Shown: piece by piece, positions 1 to 5,818 of the stretch
Layout of the letters: each line of letters starts with the position of its first letter
How positions within the stretch are numbered: position 1 is the stretch's first letter
Assembly (NCBI GenBank): GCA_021832495.1
Contig: JAKBKR010000084.1
Span: 1-7,957, forward strand
Reading direction: 5' to 3'
Source of the DNA: a bacterium
Lineage (GTDB): Archaea > Thermoplasmatota > Thermoplasmata > Lutacidiplasmatales > UBA184
DNA: 7,957 bases
Notes under the pieces: model-generated
Database searches by the model: none
What the model saw: only the letters and a program-made list of their open reading frames with translations
Told to the model about the DNA's origin: nothing
Position numbers and translations under genes: made by a program

Positions 1-662
1 ACAAGCACGCCTTGGCCGTCCGGACCCGTCCCCGCGTACGTCTCATGGATATGTCCTCCCGCATAATATCCGCATCCCTTGGGTAGTCGGGCCAATGGGA
101 CCCCGGTGACCATGCCTTGCAACTCGGTAGGCAGGTACTCTAAGATGGCGGCGTGGTATAGGAATATGTGGAACCCCTGCTCGGCGAGGAATCCTTCGGA
201 GCGCATGGTCTCGAAGGCATGGGCGTCCAGCCCCTGGGTCCTCCCGGAGACCCCGGCAATCACGGCTCCGGTGGGTTCGTCACGTACCCAAGGAAGGTCC
301 CAGGCCTGCCCCTCCTCCATGCGGGGAGAAGGAGCCACACGGGCGAAGAGCCCACCTTCCGATAGCACATCGAGCCAGCTGGTTTGGTGGACCACGTAAT
401 CGTGCGAGCCGAAGATGGCGTAGACCCGTATCCCTGCGTCATGCAGTTCCCGCAACGCGGCGGCGACCGGGGCGGCTTCGGTAGGCTCGGGGGTCGGATT
501 GTGGAAAAGGTCGCCGGAGATCAACAAGAACTCCGATCGGCTTTCCCGAACCAAATCGAGGGCTCGGAGGACCGAAGCCCGGAGGGCCCCTTGCAATCCC
601 GGGTCCCGGGGCCAAGCGCCGATGTGGGCGTCGGCGATATGAGCGAATCGGAAATTTTTCAA
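1..662 (-). CDS. mre11: Mre11-type DNA double-strand break repair nuclease, 5' part (C-terminus beyond window)
   Basis: Mn-dependent phosphoesterase of the Mre11/SbcD family. With Rad50 these process DNA ends at double-strand breaks in the cytoplasm. The frame is open to the left edge and 220 residues are visible. Phosphoesterase motifs occur in order: D11-A-H13 in IADAHIG, S49-GD-LFH54, G85-S-H-D88, H170 in LYHAAI, and G203-H-I-H206. These are the metal and phosphate ligands of the calcineurin-like fold. Motif III is GSHD rather than the common GNHD. The start is taken as TTG at 662, because no ATG or GTG lies in frame just upstream, the conserved N-terminus follows at once (KNFRFAHIADAH), and the TTG overlaps the TGA of the preceding small gene as TTGA, which suggests translational coupling. 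rad50 would be expected downstream, beyond the edge. The family assignment is secure; the exact start is less so. Confidence 0.93.
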   Translation of the reverse strand, partial: MKNFRFAHIADAHIGAWPRDPGLQGALRASVLRALDLVRESRSEFLLISGDLFHNPTPEPTEAAPVAAALRELHDAGIRVYAIFGSHDYVVHQTSWLDVLSEGGLFARVAPSPRMEEGQAWDLPWVRDEPTGAVIAGVSGRTQGLDAHAFETMRSEGFLAEQGFHIFLYHAAILEYLPTELQGMVTGVPLARLPKGCGYYAGGHIHETYAGTGPDGQGVL

Positions 663-955
663 GCCCGTTCCCGGGATTTCTTGAGCATGGCGGCGAAAAT
701 GCCGGCCATCGGCCCCAGGATCATGATCAGTTCCTCCGCCGTCAGGGAGGTCACTCCCGAAGGACCGCGGCTGACGGAGGGGGTCGGGGCCGGGGTCTCT
801 CCGGAGATCTGCGATGGGGGAGGGGGAGGGCCTCCCAATTGGTCCTCCAGACTCCGGATGTCTTCGGACATGGCCGAAAAGAGTTCTCGTGCCTCCTCCA
901 AGGTGATCTGTCCGTTCTTCAGACGAATGAGAAGATAGTTGCGCCGATTTTCCAT
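659..955 (-). CDS. Small hypothetical protein (98 aa) coupled to mre11
   Basis: I do not recognise this family. The protein has three parts. Residues 1-42 form a charged, helix-prone segment (MENRRNYLLIRLKNG, then ITLEEARELFSAMSEDIRSLE). A Gly/Pro-rich linker with five prolines in a row follows at about 43-66. The C-terminal helix has a hydrophobic core (ELIMILGPMAGIFAAML) and ends in a basic tail (KKSRERA). That layout could be a short coiled-coil or multimerising helix plus a weak tail anchor or protein-binding helix. ATG at 955 is preferred over an upstream TTG at 982, because an AGGGG Shine-Dalgarno-like run lies 7 nt ahead of it and the likely transcription start (about 971) falls between the two. 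Its stop overlaps the mre11 start by four bases, so it is probably cotranscribed with mre11 and may work with the Mre11-Rad50 machinery; that role is inference from position only. Confidence 0.75.
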   Translation of the reverse strand: MENRRNYLLIRLKNGQITLEEARELFSAMSEDIRSLEDQLGGPPPPPSQISGETPAPTPSVSRGPSGVTSLTAEELIMILGPMAGIFAAMLKKSRERA

Positions 956-992
956 CGAGGAACCCCTGATGGCGCATTGCAACCAAGGCGAA

Positions 993-1003
993 CTAATAAT
1001 ATT
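993..1003 (-). promoter_or_regulatory. Putative TATA box for the small gene-mre11 unit
   Basis: Read on the minus strand, AATATTATTA is the only strongly AT-rich run between the stop of the 229-residue membrane gene (1055) and the ATG at 955. An archaeal start site about 27 bp downstream would fall near 971, leaving a leader of about 16 nt that contains AGGGG before the ATG. The match to the archaeal TATA consensus is moderate and no clear BRE is seen. Confidence 0.45.
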
Positions 1004-1054
1004 GTCGGGAAGCGGGCTATCCCATCCTTGACCTAGGGGTGTCTCGGCGTTGTT

Positions 1055-1744
1055 TCAACCCGTGGAACCACCGAGCCCGGCCGTTTCTCGGGACGAGTTG
1101 GGCTTCCCGGTGATACGATCCTCAGGAACGCGATCTGGACCCGGTTTCAACCCTCGGGAATGTAACGTGTCGAGCCAGAGCTCCATCATAAGCAAGAGCA
1201 CCCCGTCCGTAATGATCCCGGCTATCGGGACGTACCAGGCGAAGCTGTAGAAGAGCCAGCCGGATTCTCCCCCTAAGACCGCCAAATACCACGTCGCTGC
1301 TGAGGTGGCGAGTGGAGTGACCACCGTAAGCATCCCGATGAAGATGACAATAAGCCAATTCGCCCGCATCCCTTTCGGCTGACCCCTCCAGGGTCGAGAT
1401 ATCGCTAAGGTCACGGAGGCCCCGCCTCCGATGGCAGCCAACAACCCACCGAACGCTATCTCAAAGGCGCTGAGTGCGGGGATCGTCAACTGGAACCAAG
1501 GGCTCAGTACCATGAGGATCGGAAAATCCCACCATATCAACTGACCGTTCCAATACTGCATGGAGAACTGGATGGTGCCCCCGGTCGACGGCAAGAAAGA
1601 GAGATACAACCCCAACCAAGCCGAAAGGATGGCATAGAAGATCCATAGCCCGATGGCGAGGAGCCGCCCGTGATGTTGACGGAGCTCGCCTCGGACTTCC
1701 CGTAACGCGAACGATCGCAGGATGTAACTCCCACTTGACCTCAT
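1055..1744 (-). CDS. Polytopic membrane protein of unknown function (229 aa)
   Basis: I do not recognise the family. The N-terminus is basic (residues 10-27 hold five Arg and two His) and is followed by hydrophobic stretches at about 28-51, 74-92, 94-115, 130-157 and 163-191, so four or five membrane helices are likely. The tail from 195 to 229 is hydrophilic. Aromatic residues are frequent at helix ends (for example LIWWDF at 69-74). No Cys is present, and no metal or cofactor motif is evident. ATG at 1744 is chosen because the open frame upstream has no usable start before it runs into the cupredoxin gene, and a TTTTA box lies about 30 bp ahead. It lies 103 bp downstream of the cupredoxin gene on the same strand, so it is either in that operon or on its own promoter. 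Proximity suggests a link to the oxidase (assembly or an accessory subunit). A membrane permease subunit is an alternative. Confidence 0.8.
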   Translation of the reverse strand: MRSSGSYILRSFALREVRGELRQHHGRLLAIGLWIFYAILSAWLGLYLSFLPSTGGTIQFSMQYWNGQLIWWDFPILMVLSPWFQLTIPALSAFEIAFGGLLAAIGGGASVTLAISRPWRGQPKGMRANWLIVIFIGMLTVVTPLATSAATWYLAVLGGESGWLFYSFAWYVPIAGIITDGVLLLMMELWLDTLHSRGLKPGPDRVPEDRITGKPNSSRETAGLGGSTG

Positions 1745-1769
1745 GGCAAGGAACTGACCATGGATTATC

Positions 1770-1780
1770 CGGGTAAAACG
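1770..1780 (-). promoter_or_regulatory. Possible weak TATA-like element for the 229-aa membrane protein gene
   Basis: The minus strand reads CGTTTTACCC here. Its centre is about 30 bp ahead of the ATG at 1744, which would give a nearly leaderless transcript. The 103-bp gap after the cupredoxin gene is long for a tight operon and leaves room for a separate promoter, but the match is poor. Confidence 0.3.
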
Positions 1781-1847
1781 TACCGCTTGGACGGACCACC
1801 GCCAACGAGGGCGTTCGCATCGATAGGAAGTGATGACGAAGGTCGGT

Positions 1848-2588
1848 CTACCACGTCTGAGGGGGTTTCTCGCCTGGGGCCACCGAGGGAACCGAGGAGG
1901 CTGGCTCCTCCTCTTCTTCATCCGGAGAAACTCGGGGAGGTTTGTGACTGCGGGCAACAAATATGACGGCCACGATGAGGACCCCGGCCGTGCTGATGCC
2001 AAGGGCATCCAGTTGAAGTTTGTTCAGGCCGAAGGTGGATGCCGGGGAACTGGGAGCAGGAACTCCGATGTACACGTGCCCGAACATCCCTTGCTGAAAG
2101 TGTCCGGGTACTTCACAAATGAAGGTGAGCACTGCATGGGTTGGCAACTGAACCGGGGGCGTGCTCTGGGGAGAACCGGCAGAGATCTCTGGGACGATCC
2201 GGGCGAGGGGAGGATATTTCACGAAGTACGAATCCACCTGTTGCGGTGTCCAGTTCGGGGAAAGGGTAGTGTCGTTCGATATCGAATCTAAAGTGAAGTT
2301 GTGCGGAGTGTAGCCGATCACTCCCACGACGAACACCACGGGAGCTTGGGTCGGGATGCTCACCACGTCCGGGTCCCATGTGAGACCCGAGGTGCCATTG
2401 AGAAAGACCTCCCAGTACCCGCTCGAGCTGTTGAGAGGATGCACAAAGTGTTCGTACGAGTCCGACGGAGCATTTCCCAAGGAGAGGGGACTCCCCTGAC
2501 CGGTTAGCGACAGGGTGATAACAAAAAAGAGGACGGAGGCCAACATGACCATTCCCCCGACCACGGCCCGGTTGCTCCCTACACGCAT
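1848..2588 (-). CDS. Membrane-anchored type 1 copper protein (cupredoxin)
   Basis: Blue copper electron carrier, probably on the outer face of the cell membrane. Residues 8-30 form a signal peptide or signal anchor. The cupredoxin domain covers about 55-176, with the complete type 1 copper ligand set H96 (TPHNF), C158, H163 and M168 (CEVPGHFQQGM). A second membrane helix lies at about 196-212, followed by a short tail with a DEEEEE run and many prolines. Asn-X-Ser/Thr sequons (N53, N64, N97, N105, N112) fit an exposed glycosylated domain. It is paralogous to the cupredoxin domain at the N-terminus of the divergent oxidase gene. ATG at 2588 is preferred over ATG at 2600, because the TATA box at 2611-2619 places transcription start at about 2588, making a leaderless mRNA; from 2600 the protein would be four residues longer. 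Its likely role is to replace cytochrome c as electron donor to the oxidase. The fold is certain, the partner inferred. It is not obviously a sulfocyanin, whose other signatures I do not see. Confidence 0.92.
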   Translation of the reverse strand: MRVGSNRAVVGGMVMLASVLFFVITLSLTGQGSPLSLGNAPSDSYEHFVHPLNSSSGYWEVFLNGTSGLTWDPDVVSIPTQAPVVFVVGVIGYTPHNFTLDSISNDTTLSPNWTPQQVDSYFVKYPPLARIVPEISAGSPQSTPPVQLPTHAVLTFICEVPGHFQQGMFGHVYIGVPAPSSPASTFGLNKLQLDALGISTAGVLIVAVIFVARSHKPPRVSPDEEEEEPASSVPSVAPGEKPPQTW

Positions 2589-2610
2589 CGCGGCGCCCAT
2601 TCAGACGCAG

Positions 2611-2619
2611 GTATATAAC
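2611..2619 (-). promoter_or_regulatory. TATA box of the cupredoxin gene
   Basis: Minus-strand GTTATATAC is a good archaeal TATA element. Its centre (about 2615) lies 27 bp from the A of the ATG at 2588, the usual distance to the transcription start, so the mRNA is predicted to be leaderless. It lies only 15 bp from ATG 2600, which argues against that start. Confidence 0.75.
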
Positions 2620-2631
2620 AACTTGGAATTT

Positions 2632-2651
2632 GACCGTTGAAGACCGTTGAA
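2632..2651. repeat. Tandem 10-bp direct repeat between divergent promoters, candidate operator
   Basis: GACCGTTGAA occurs twice with no gap and no mismatch, and is flanked on both sides by GAATTT (2626-2631 and 2649-2654, the latter overlapping the repeat). The unit length is about one helical turn, so two bound subunits would sit on the same face of the DNA. The repeat centre (2641.5) is about 26 bp from the leftward TATA box and about 25 bp from the rightward one, a position suited to controlling both genes. It is a direct repeat, not an inverted one. The regulator is unknown and is not encoded in the window. Confidence 0.6.
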
Positions 2652-2655
2652 TTTC

Positions 2656-2670
2656 GGAAAGACTTAAATC
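2656..2670 (+). promoter_or_regulatory. BRE and TATA box of the oxidase fusion gene
   Basis: Purine-rich GGAAAGA (BRE-like) is followed directly by CTTAAAT (TATA). The TATA centre is 26 bp from the GTG at 2692 and 29 bp from the ATG at 2695, so transcription should begin at or just before the start codon, giving a leaderless mRNA. No Shine-Dalgarno sequence precedes the start, in agreement. Confidence 0.75.
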
Positions 2671-2691
2671 CGGGCCCTTCTCCCACGCGCA

Positions 2692-5600
2692 GTGATGAAC
2701 AGGGCGCATCTCCGCTGGCGGCCCCGATTGGCGGCGGTCTTCGTCCTCTTGTCTTTGCTCCTCTTGCTGTTTGCCGTCCCCGGCATCCCAGCCGGGATCG
2801 CTTCGGCCAGTTCGAACGCTTCCAACCCGTGCGGACACATCCTGAGGGCCGCCAACGGTACGGCCGGGCCCGAGGTGGAATGCTTCCTGAACGCGACCGC
2901 CGGTTTGACCTTCGACCCGAACCAGCTTGTCGTCCCAGCAAATTCCACCATAGTGTTCCACGTCGGGGATGTGGGTGGTATCCCGCATACCTTCACCTTG
3001 GGTAACGTTAGCAACGACTCAACCCTCGCCTCATGGACCCAAGCCCCGAACTCTGTCTCCCCTGCCCAGCTCTACAAGTACTTCGCCTCGCACGAAGCAG
3101 TGAACCTCACGTTGGATGGGTCTGCGGCCGGGAACACATCTTCGCCTGTGACCCTCCCAACAGCTCATGGGGTCTACTACTATGTCTGCCTCGTTCCGGG
3201 ACACTTCCAGAGCGGAATGTATGGGGAGCTCGTGATGGGTCTTCCCAAGCCCATTCCCTCAGTGGCCCCGACCCTCAACGTTCCCGTCCAGTTTGGGATT
3301 GTAGCCTTGGCCTTCGTCGCCCTCGCAGCCGCCGCCATCATCATATACAATGCTCAGAGCTTCGGAGGGGTCCGACGGGGTTTCGTCAAGCTCTTTGAGA
3401 CCGAGCAGGCCGACCCCAACAGCCTGCGCTCCTGGCTCTTTACCACGGACCACAAACGCATAGGGATACTCTACTTGGCGACGTCGATATTCTTCTTCTT
3501 CATGGCCGGCAGTTTTGCCCTCATGATGCGGACCCAGCTCTCGGTCCCCAACAACACATTTGTCAATGCTCAGGTCTACAATCAACTTGTGACGATGCAT
3601 GGGCTCCTCATGGCCCTGTTCGTCCTCTCCCCGCTCGGATTCGCCTTTGCGAACTACATCATTCCGCTTCAGATGGGAGCAAAGGACATGTCGTTCCCCC
3701 GGCTGAATGCCCTCAGCTATTGGTTCTTCGCCTTAGGGGGCTTCCTCCTTCTTTCAGGGATATTCCTTCCAGGGGGGGCTGTCTCCTCCGGCTGGACCTT
3801 GTACGCACCGCTGAACGAGACCCCGTACCTCCCCCAGCCTGGGATGGATGTGGGTATCCTTGGGATACTCATGCTGTGCATTTCTGTAGTCCTCGGAACC
3901 ACCAACATCTTCACGACAGTGTTCCGTCAACGCGTCAAGGGGTACAAGCTCCTCGACCTGCCGATGTTCACCTGGGGAATCCTGTTCACGCTGATCATGG
4001 CTTGGATTGCGTTCCCCGACCTCATGGCTGCCGTCGTCCTCCTCATGATGGACCGCGCCATCGGCTCAGAGATCTTCCTCTCCAACGTGGGGGGAACGCT
4101 CCTATGGCAACAGGTCTTCTGGTTCTTCGGACATCCCGAGGTCTACATTCTCATCTTTCCGGCGTTCGGGGCCATGTATGACATCGCGAGCGTCTTCTCT
4201 GGTCAACCCATCTTCGGGAAACGCTACGTGATCTACTCGATGGCCGCCATCGTGATCCTGAGCATGGCGGTCTGGCTCCATCACATGTTCATGACCGGTG
4301 TGAACCTGGGATGGATCGACTTGCAGTCGTTCACCACACAGGCGATTTCCATCCCATCGGATACGCTCGTCCTAGGACTCATCTTCACTATGGCCGGAGG
4401 AAACATTCGGTACAAGTCCCCCATGCTTTTCACGCTGGGAGCGATCCCGCTGTTCATCATCGGCGGCATCACCGGTGTCCTAACGGGCGTCCCGGCACTC
4501 GATGTGGGCTTCCATGGGACCTATTGGGTCGTCGGGCACTTCCATTACATGCTGGCGGGTACCGCGCTCTGGGGGCTCACCGCAGCCACATATTTCTACT
4601 ATCCGAAGGTCACCGGCCGGATGCCCAACGAGAACATCGCCAAAGTCCACCTCGGATTCGCCGCATTTGGTGTGAACATGATCTACTTCCCGATGCTCCT
4701 GCTCTACAACATGCCCCGCCGGTACTTTGTCTACTCCGCAAACCTGGGTTTCAATGACCTCAACCTCATCTCCACCATCGGGGCGTACACCTACGCGACC
4801 GCGCAACTGATCTTCCTCGCCAACCTCCTCTATAGCTGGAAGCGGGGACAAGTGGCCTCGCGCAACCCCTGGCAGGCCTGGGGGTTCGAATGGTTGACTT
4901 CTTCCCCACCGCCAGCGTGGAACTTCGATGGGGACCCTACCATTCGTGGCACCCGGATGTCCGTGGAGCCTTCCATGGAGCACCCCCATCCTCCCCATCT
5001 GAGCAAGTGGCCGATGTTCGTTGGATTGGGGTCGTTTCTATCGCTCTTTGGACTGGTGGTTGAGCTCTATTGGGGCAACCCGATCCTCCTGGTGCTGGGG
5101 CTCGTCCTCGTCATCCTTTCGATGGCGGGTTGGGCATGGGAGGATTTTGCCGACCGGATCCCCGAAATGGATCACGGCACCCGGGAGCTCTGGCCCTTCG
5201 GGTCGCTCTCCAATGTGCAGTTCGGCACCATCGTCTTCATTAGCGGAGACCTTGCCTTCGTGGGCGCCATGGTAGGCGCGTACGCCTTCACCACGTGGCA
5301 AGCCGCGTACTTCAGCGACCCGCTCCTCTCGCTCGCCGCTTCCGGCAGCACGCTCCTCACCGAGCTCATCCTCCTTTCCTTGGTCGGCAGCATTGCCTTG
5401 GCGATGGTCGGCCTCTACGGTGCACGTTCGCGGAACCTGGCGCTCGCCGAAACTGGGATTGTGGGTACCATCGTTCTCGGGGGCCTCTTCCTGGTGGCAT
5501 CGGTCCTGAACTGGCAAACCCTCACAAATTCCGGGATGGGAATGTCCACGGTGGGGGTCAACCTCACAACCTCCATGTTCTACGATTTCTCGATCATCCA

Positions 5601-5802
5601 CATTGTCCACGTCGTGGCGCTCATCGGGGTCATGGGGTATTTTGCCGTCCGGGTGCCAAAGCTCTTCGAGTTACCGGACCACTCCATGGGCCCCGATGGC
5701 AATAAGGCTGGATCCCCCTTTGATGGGCTAGCCGCCGCAACGTACCTGTGGGTGTTCATTGCGGCCTTCGGGATAGTTTTGACCGCCGTGTTCTTGATGT
5801 GA
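2692..5802 (+). CDS. coxAC: Fused cupredoxin-cytochrome c oxidase subunit I-subunit III (heme-copper oxidase, type A)
   Basis: Core of a terminal oxidase that reduces O2 to water and pumps protons. Order of parts: signal peptide (about 1-40, hydrophobic 13-31); extracellular cupredoxin (about 60-185; H99, C166, H171, M176); membrane anchor (about 200-219); subunit I (about 244-735, 12 helices); subunit III (about 765-1036, seven helices). Subunit I holds heme a ligands H303 and H618, heme a3 ligand H616, CuB ligands H481, H530 and H531, and cross-link Tyr Y485. D-channel residues are D332, N339, N321 and E483 (GHPEVY); the K-channel Lys is K575; propionate-binding R676-R677 are present. This set marks type A1. 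The Mg-site Asp after H608 is Gly609. In subunit III the usual S-E pair is S-G-D, while H-x-x-H in IIHIVH is kept. Subunit I/III fusions are known (Sulfolobus SoxM, Thermus caa3); the leading cupredoxin is unusual. Topology is consistent: cupredoxin outside, a basic segment before subunit I inside. The start is GTG 2692 or ATG 2695, one codon apart. Subunit II follows after 16 bp. Confidence 0.97.
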   Translation: MMNRAHLRWRPRLAAVFVLLSLLLLLFAVPGIPAGIASASSNASNPCGHILRAANGTAGPEVECFLNATAGLTFDPNQLVVPANSTIVFHVGDVGGIPHTFTLGNVSNDSTLASWTQAPNSVSPAQLYKYFASHEAVNLTLDGSAAGNTSSPVTLPTAHGVYYYVCLVPGHFQSGMYGELVMGLPKPIPSVAPTLNVPVQFGIVALAFVALAAAAIIIYNAQSFGGVRRGFVKLFETEQADPNSLRSWLFTTDHKRIGILYLATSIFFFFMAGSFALMMRTQLSVPNNTFVNAQVYNQLVTMHGLLMALFVLSPLGFAFANYIIPLQMGAKDMSFPRLNALSYWFFALGGFLLLSGIFLPGGAVSSGWTLYAPLNETPYLPQPGMDVGILGILMLCISVVLGTTNIFTTVFRQRVKGYKLLDLPMFTWGILFTLIMAWIAFPDLMAAVVLLMMDRAIGSEIFLSNVGGTLLWQQVFWFFGHPEVYILIFPAFGAMYDIASVFSGQPIFGKRYVIYSMAAIVILSMAVWLHHMFMTGVNLGWIDLQSFTTQAISIPSDTLVLGLIFTMAGGNIRYKSPMLFTLGAIPLFIIGGITGVLTGVPALDVGFHGTYWVVGHFHYMLAGTALWGLTAATYFYYPKVTGRMPNENIAKVHLGFAAFGVNMIYFPMLLLYNMPRRYFVYSANLGFNDLNLISTIGAYTYATAQLIFLANLLYSWKRGQVASRNPWQAWGFEWLTSSPPPAWNFDGDPTIRGTRMSVEPSMEHPHPPHLSKWPMFVGLGSFLSLFGLVVELYWGNPILLVLGLVLVILSMAGWAWEDFADRIPEMDHGTRELWPFGSLSNVQFGTIVFISGDLAFVGAMVGAYAFTTWQAAYFSDPLLSLAASGSTLLTELILLSLVGSIALAMVGLYGARSRNLALAETGIVGTIVLGGLFLVASVLNWQTLTNSGMGMSTVGVNLTTSMFYDFSIIHIVHVVALIGVMGYFAVRVPKLFELPDHSMGPDGNKAGSPFDGLAAATYLWVFIAAFGIVLTAVFLM

Positions 5803-5807
5803 GGATG

Positions 5808-5812
5808 GGAGG
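5808..5812 (+). promoter_or_regulatory. Shine-Dalgarno site of subunit II
   Basis: GGAGG, within GGGAGGG, ends 6 nt before the ATG at 5819. It is a textbook ribosome binding site, in contrast to the leaderless first genes of the locus. It fixes the start and implies cotranscription with the upstream fusion gene. Confidence 0.85.
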
Positions 5813-5818
5813 GAAACA

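Noticed and set aside
384..938. Plus-strand open frame of 184 codons over mre11 and the small gene
   Set aside because: The minus strand carries all Mre11 motifs in one frame. The plus-strand frame is a shadow with no family features.
1745..2008. Extension of the 229-residue membrane protein frame upstream to 2008, giving 317 residues
   Set aside because: The extension overlaps the end of the cupredoxin gene, is rich in Arg and Pro, and lacks protein-like character. ATG 1744 begins a normal basic N-terminus followed by a helix.
1848..2588. Naming the free copper protein a sulfocyanin
   Set aside because: Only the general cupredoxin ligands are certain. I do not see the other sequence signatures of sulfocyanins, so a neutral name is safer.
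2113..2988. Long open frame on the minus strand across the divergent promoter
   Set aside because: It covers the promoter region and lies antisense to the fusion gene and out of frame with the cupredoxin. Its composition (many Arg, Gly and Pro) is typical of a shadow frame in GC-rich DNA.
5038..5610. Open frame of 190 codons antisense to the subunit III domain
   Set aside because: The plus-strand frame encodes a clear subunit III. The antisense product is highly charged and shows no domain or ribosome site.
2692..5802. Reading the oxidase as type B (ba3-like) or as an NO reductase
   Set aside because: E483 in GHPEVY, the D332/N339/N321 D-channel set, K575 and Y485 are all present, which fits type A1.
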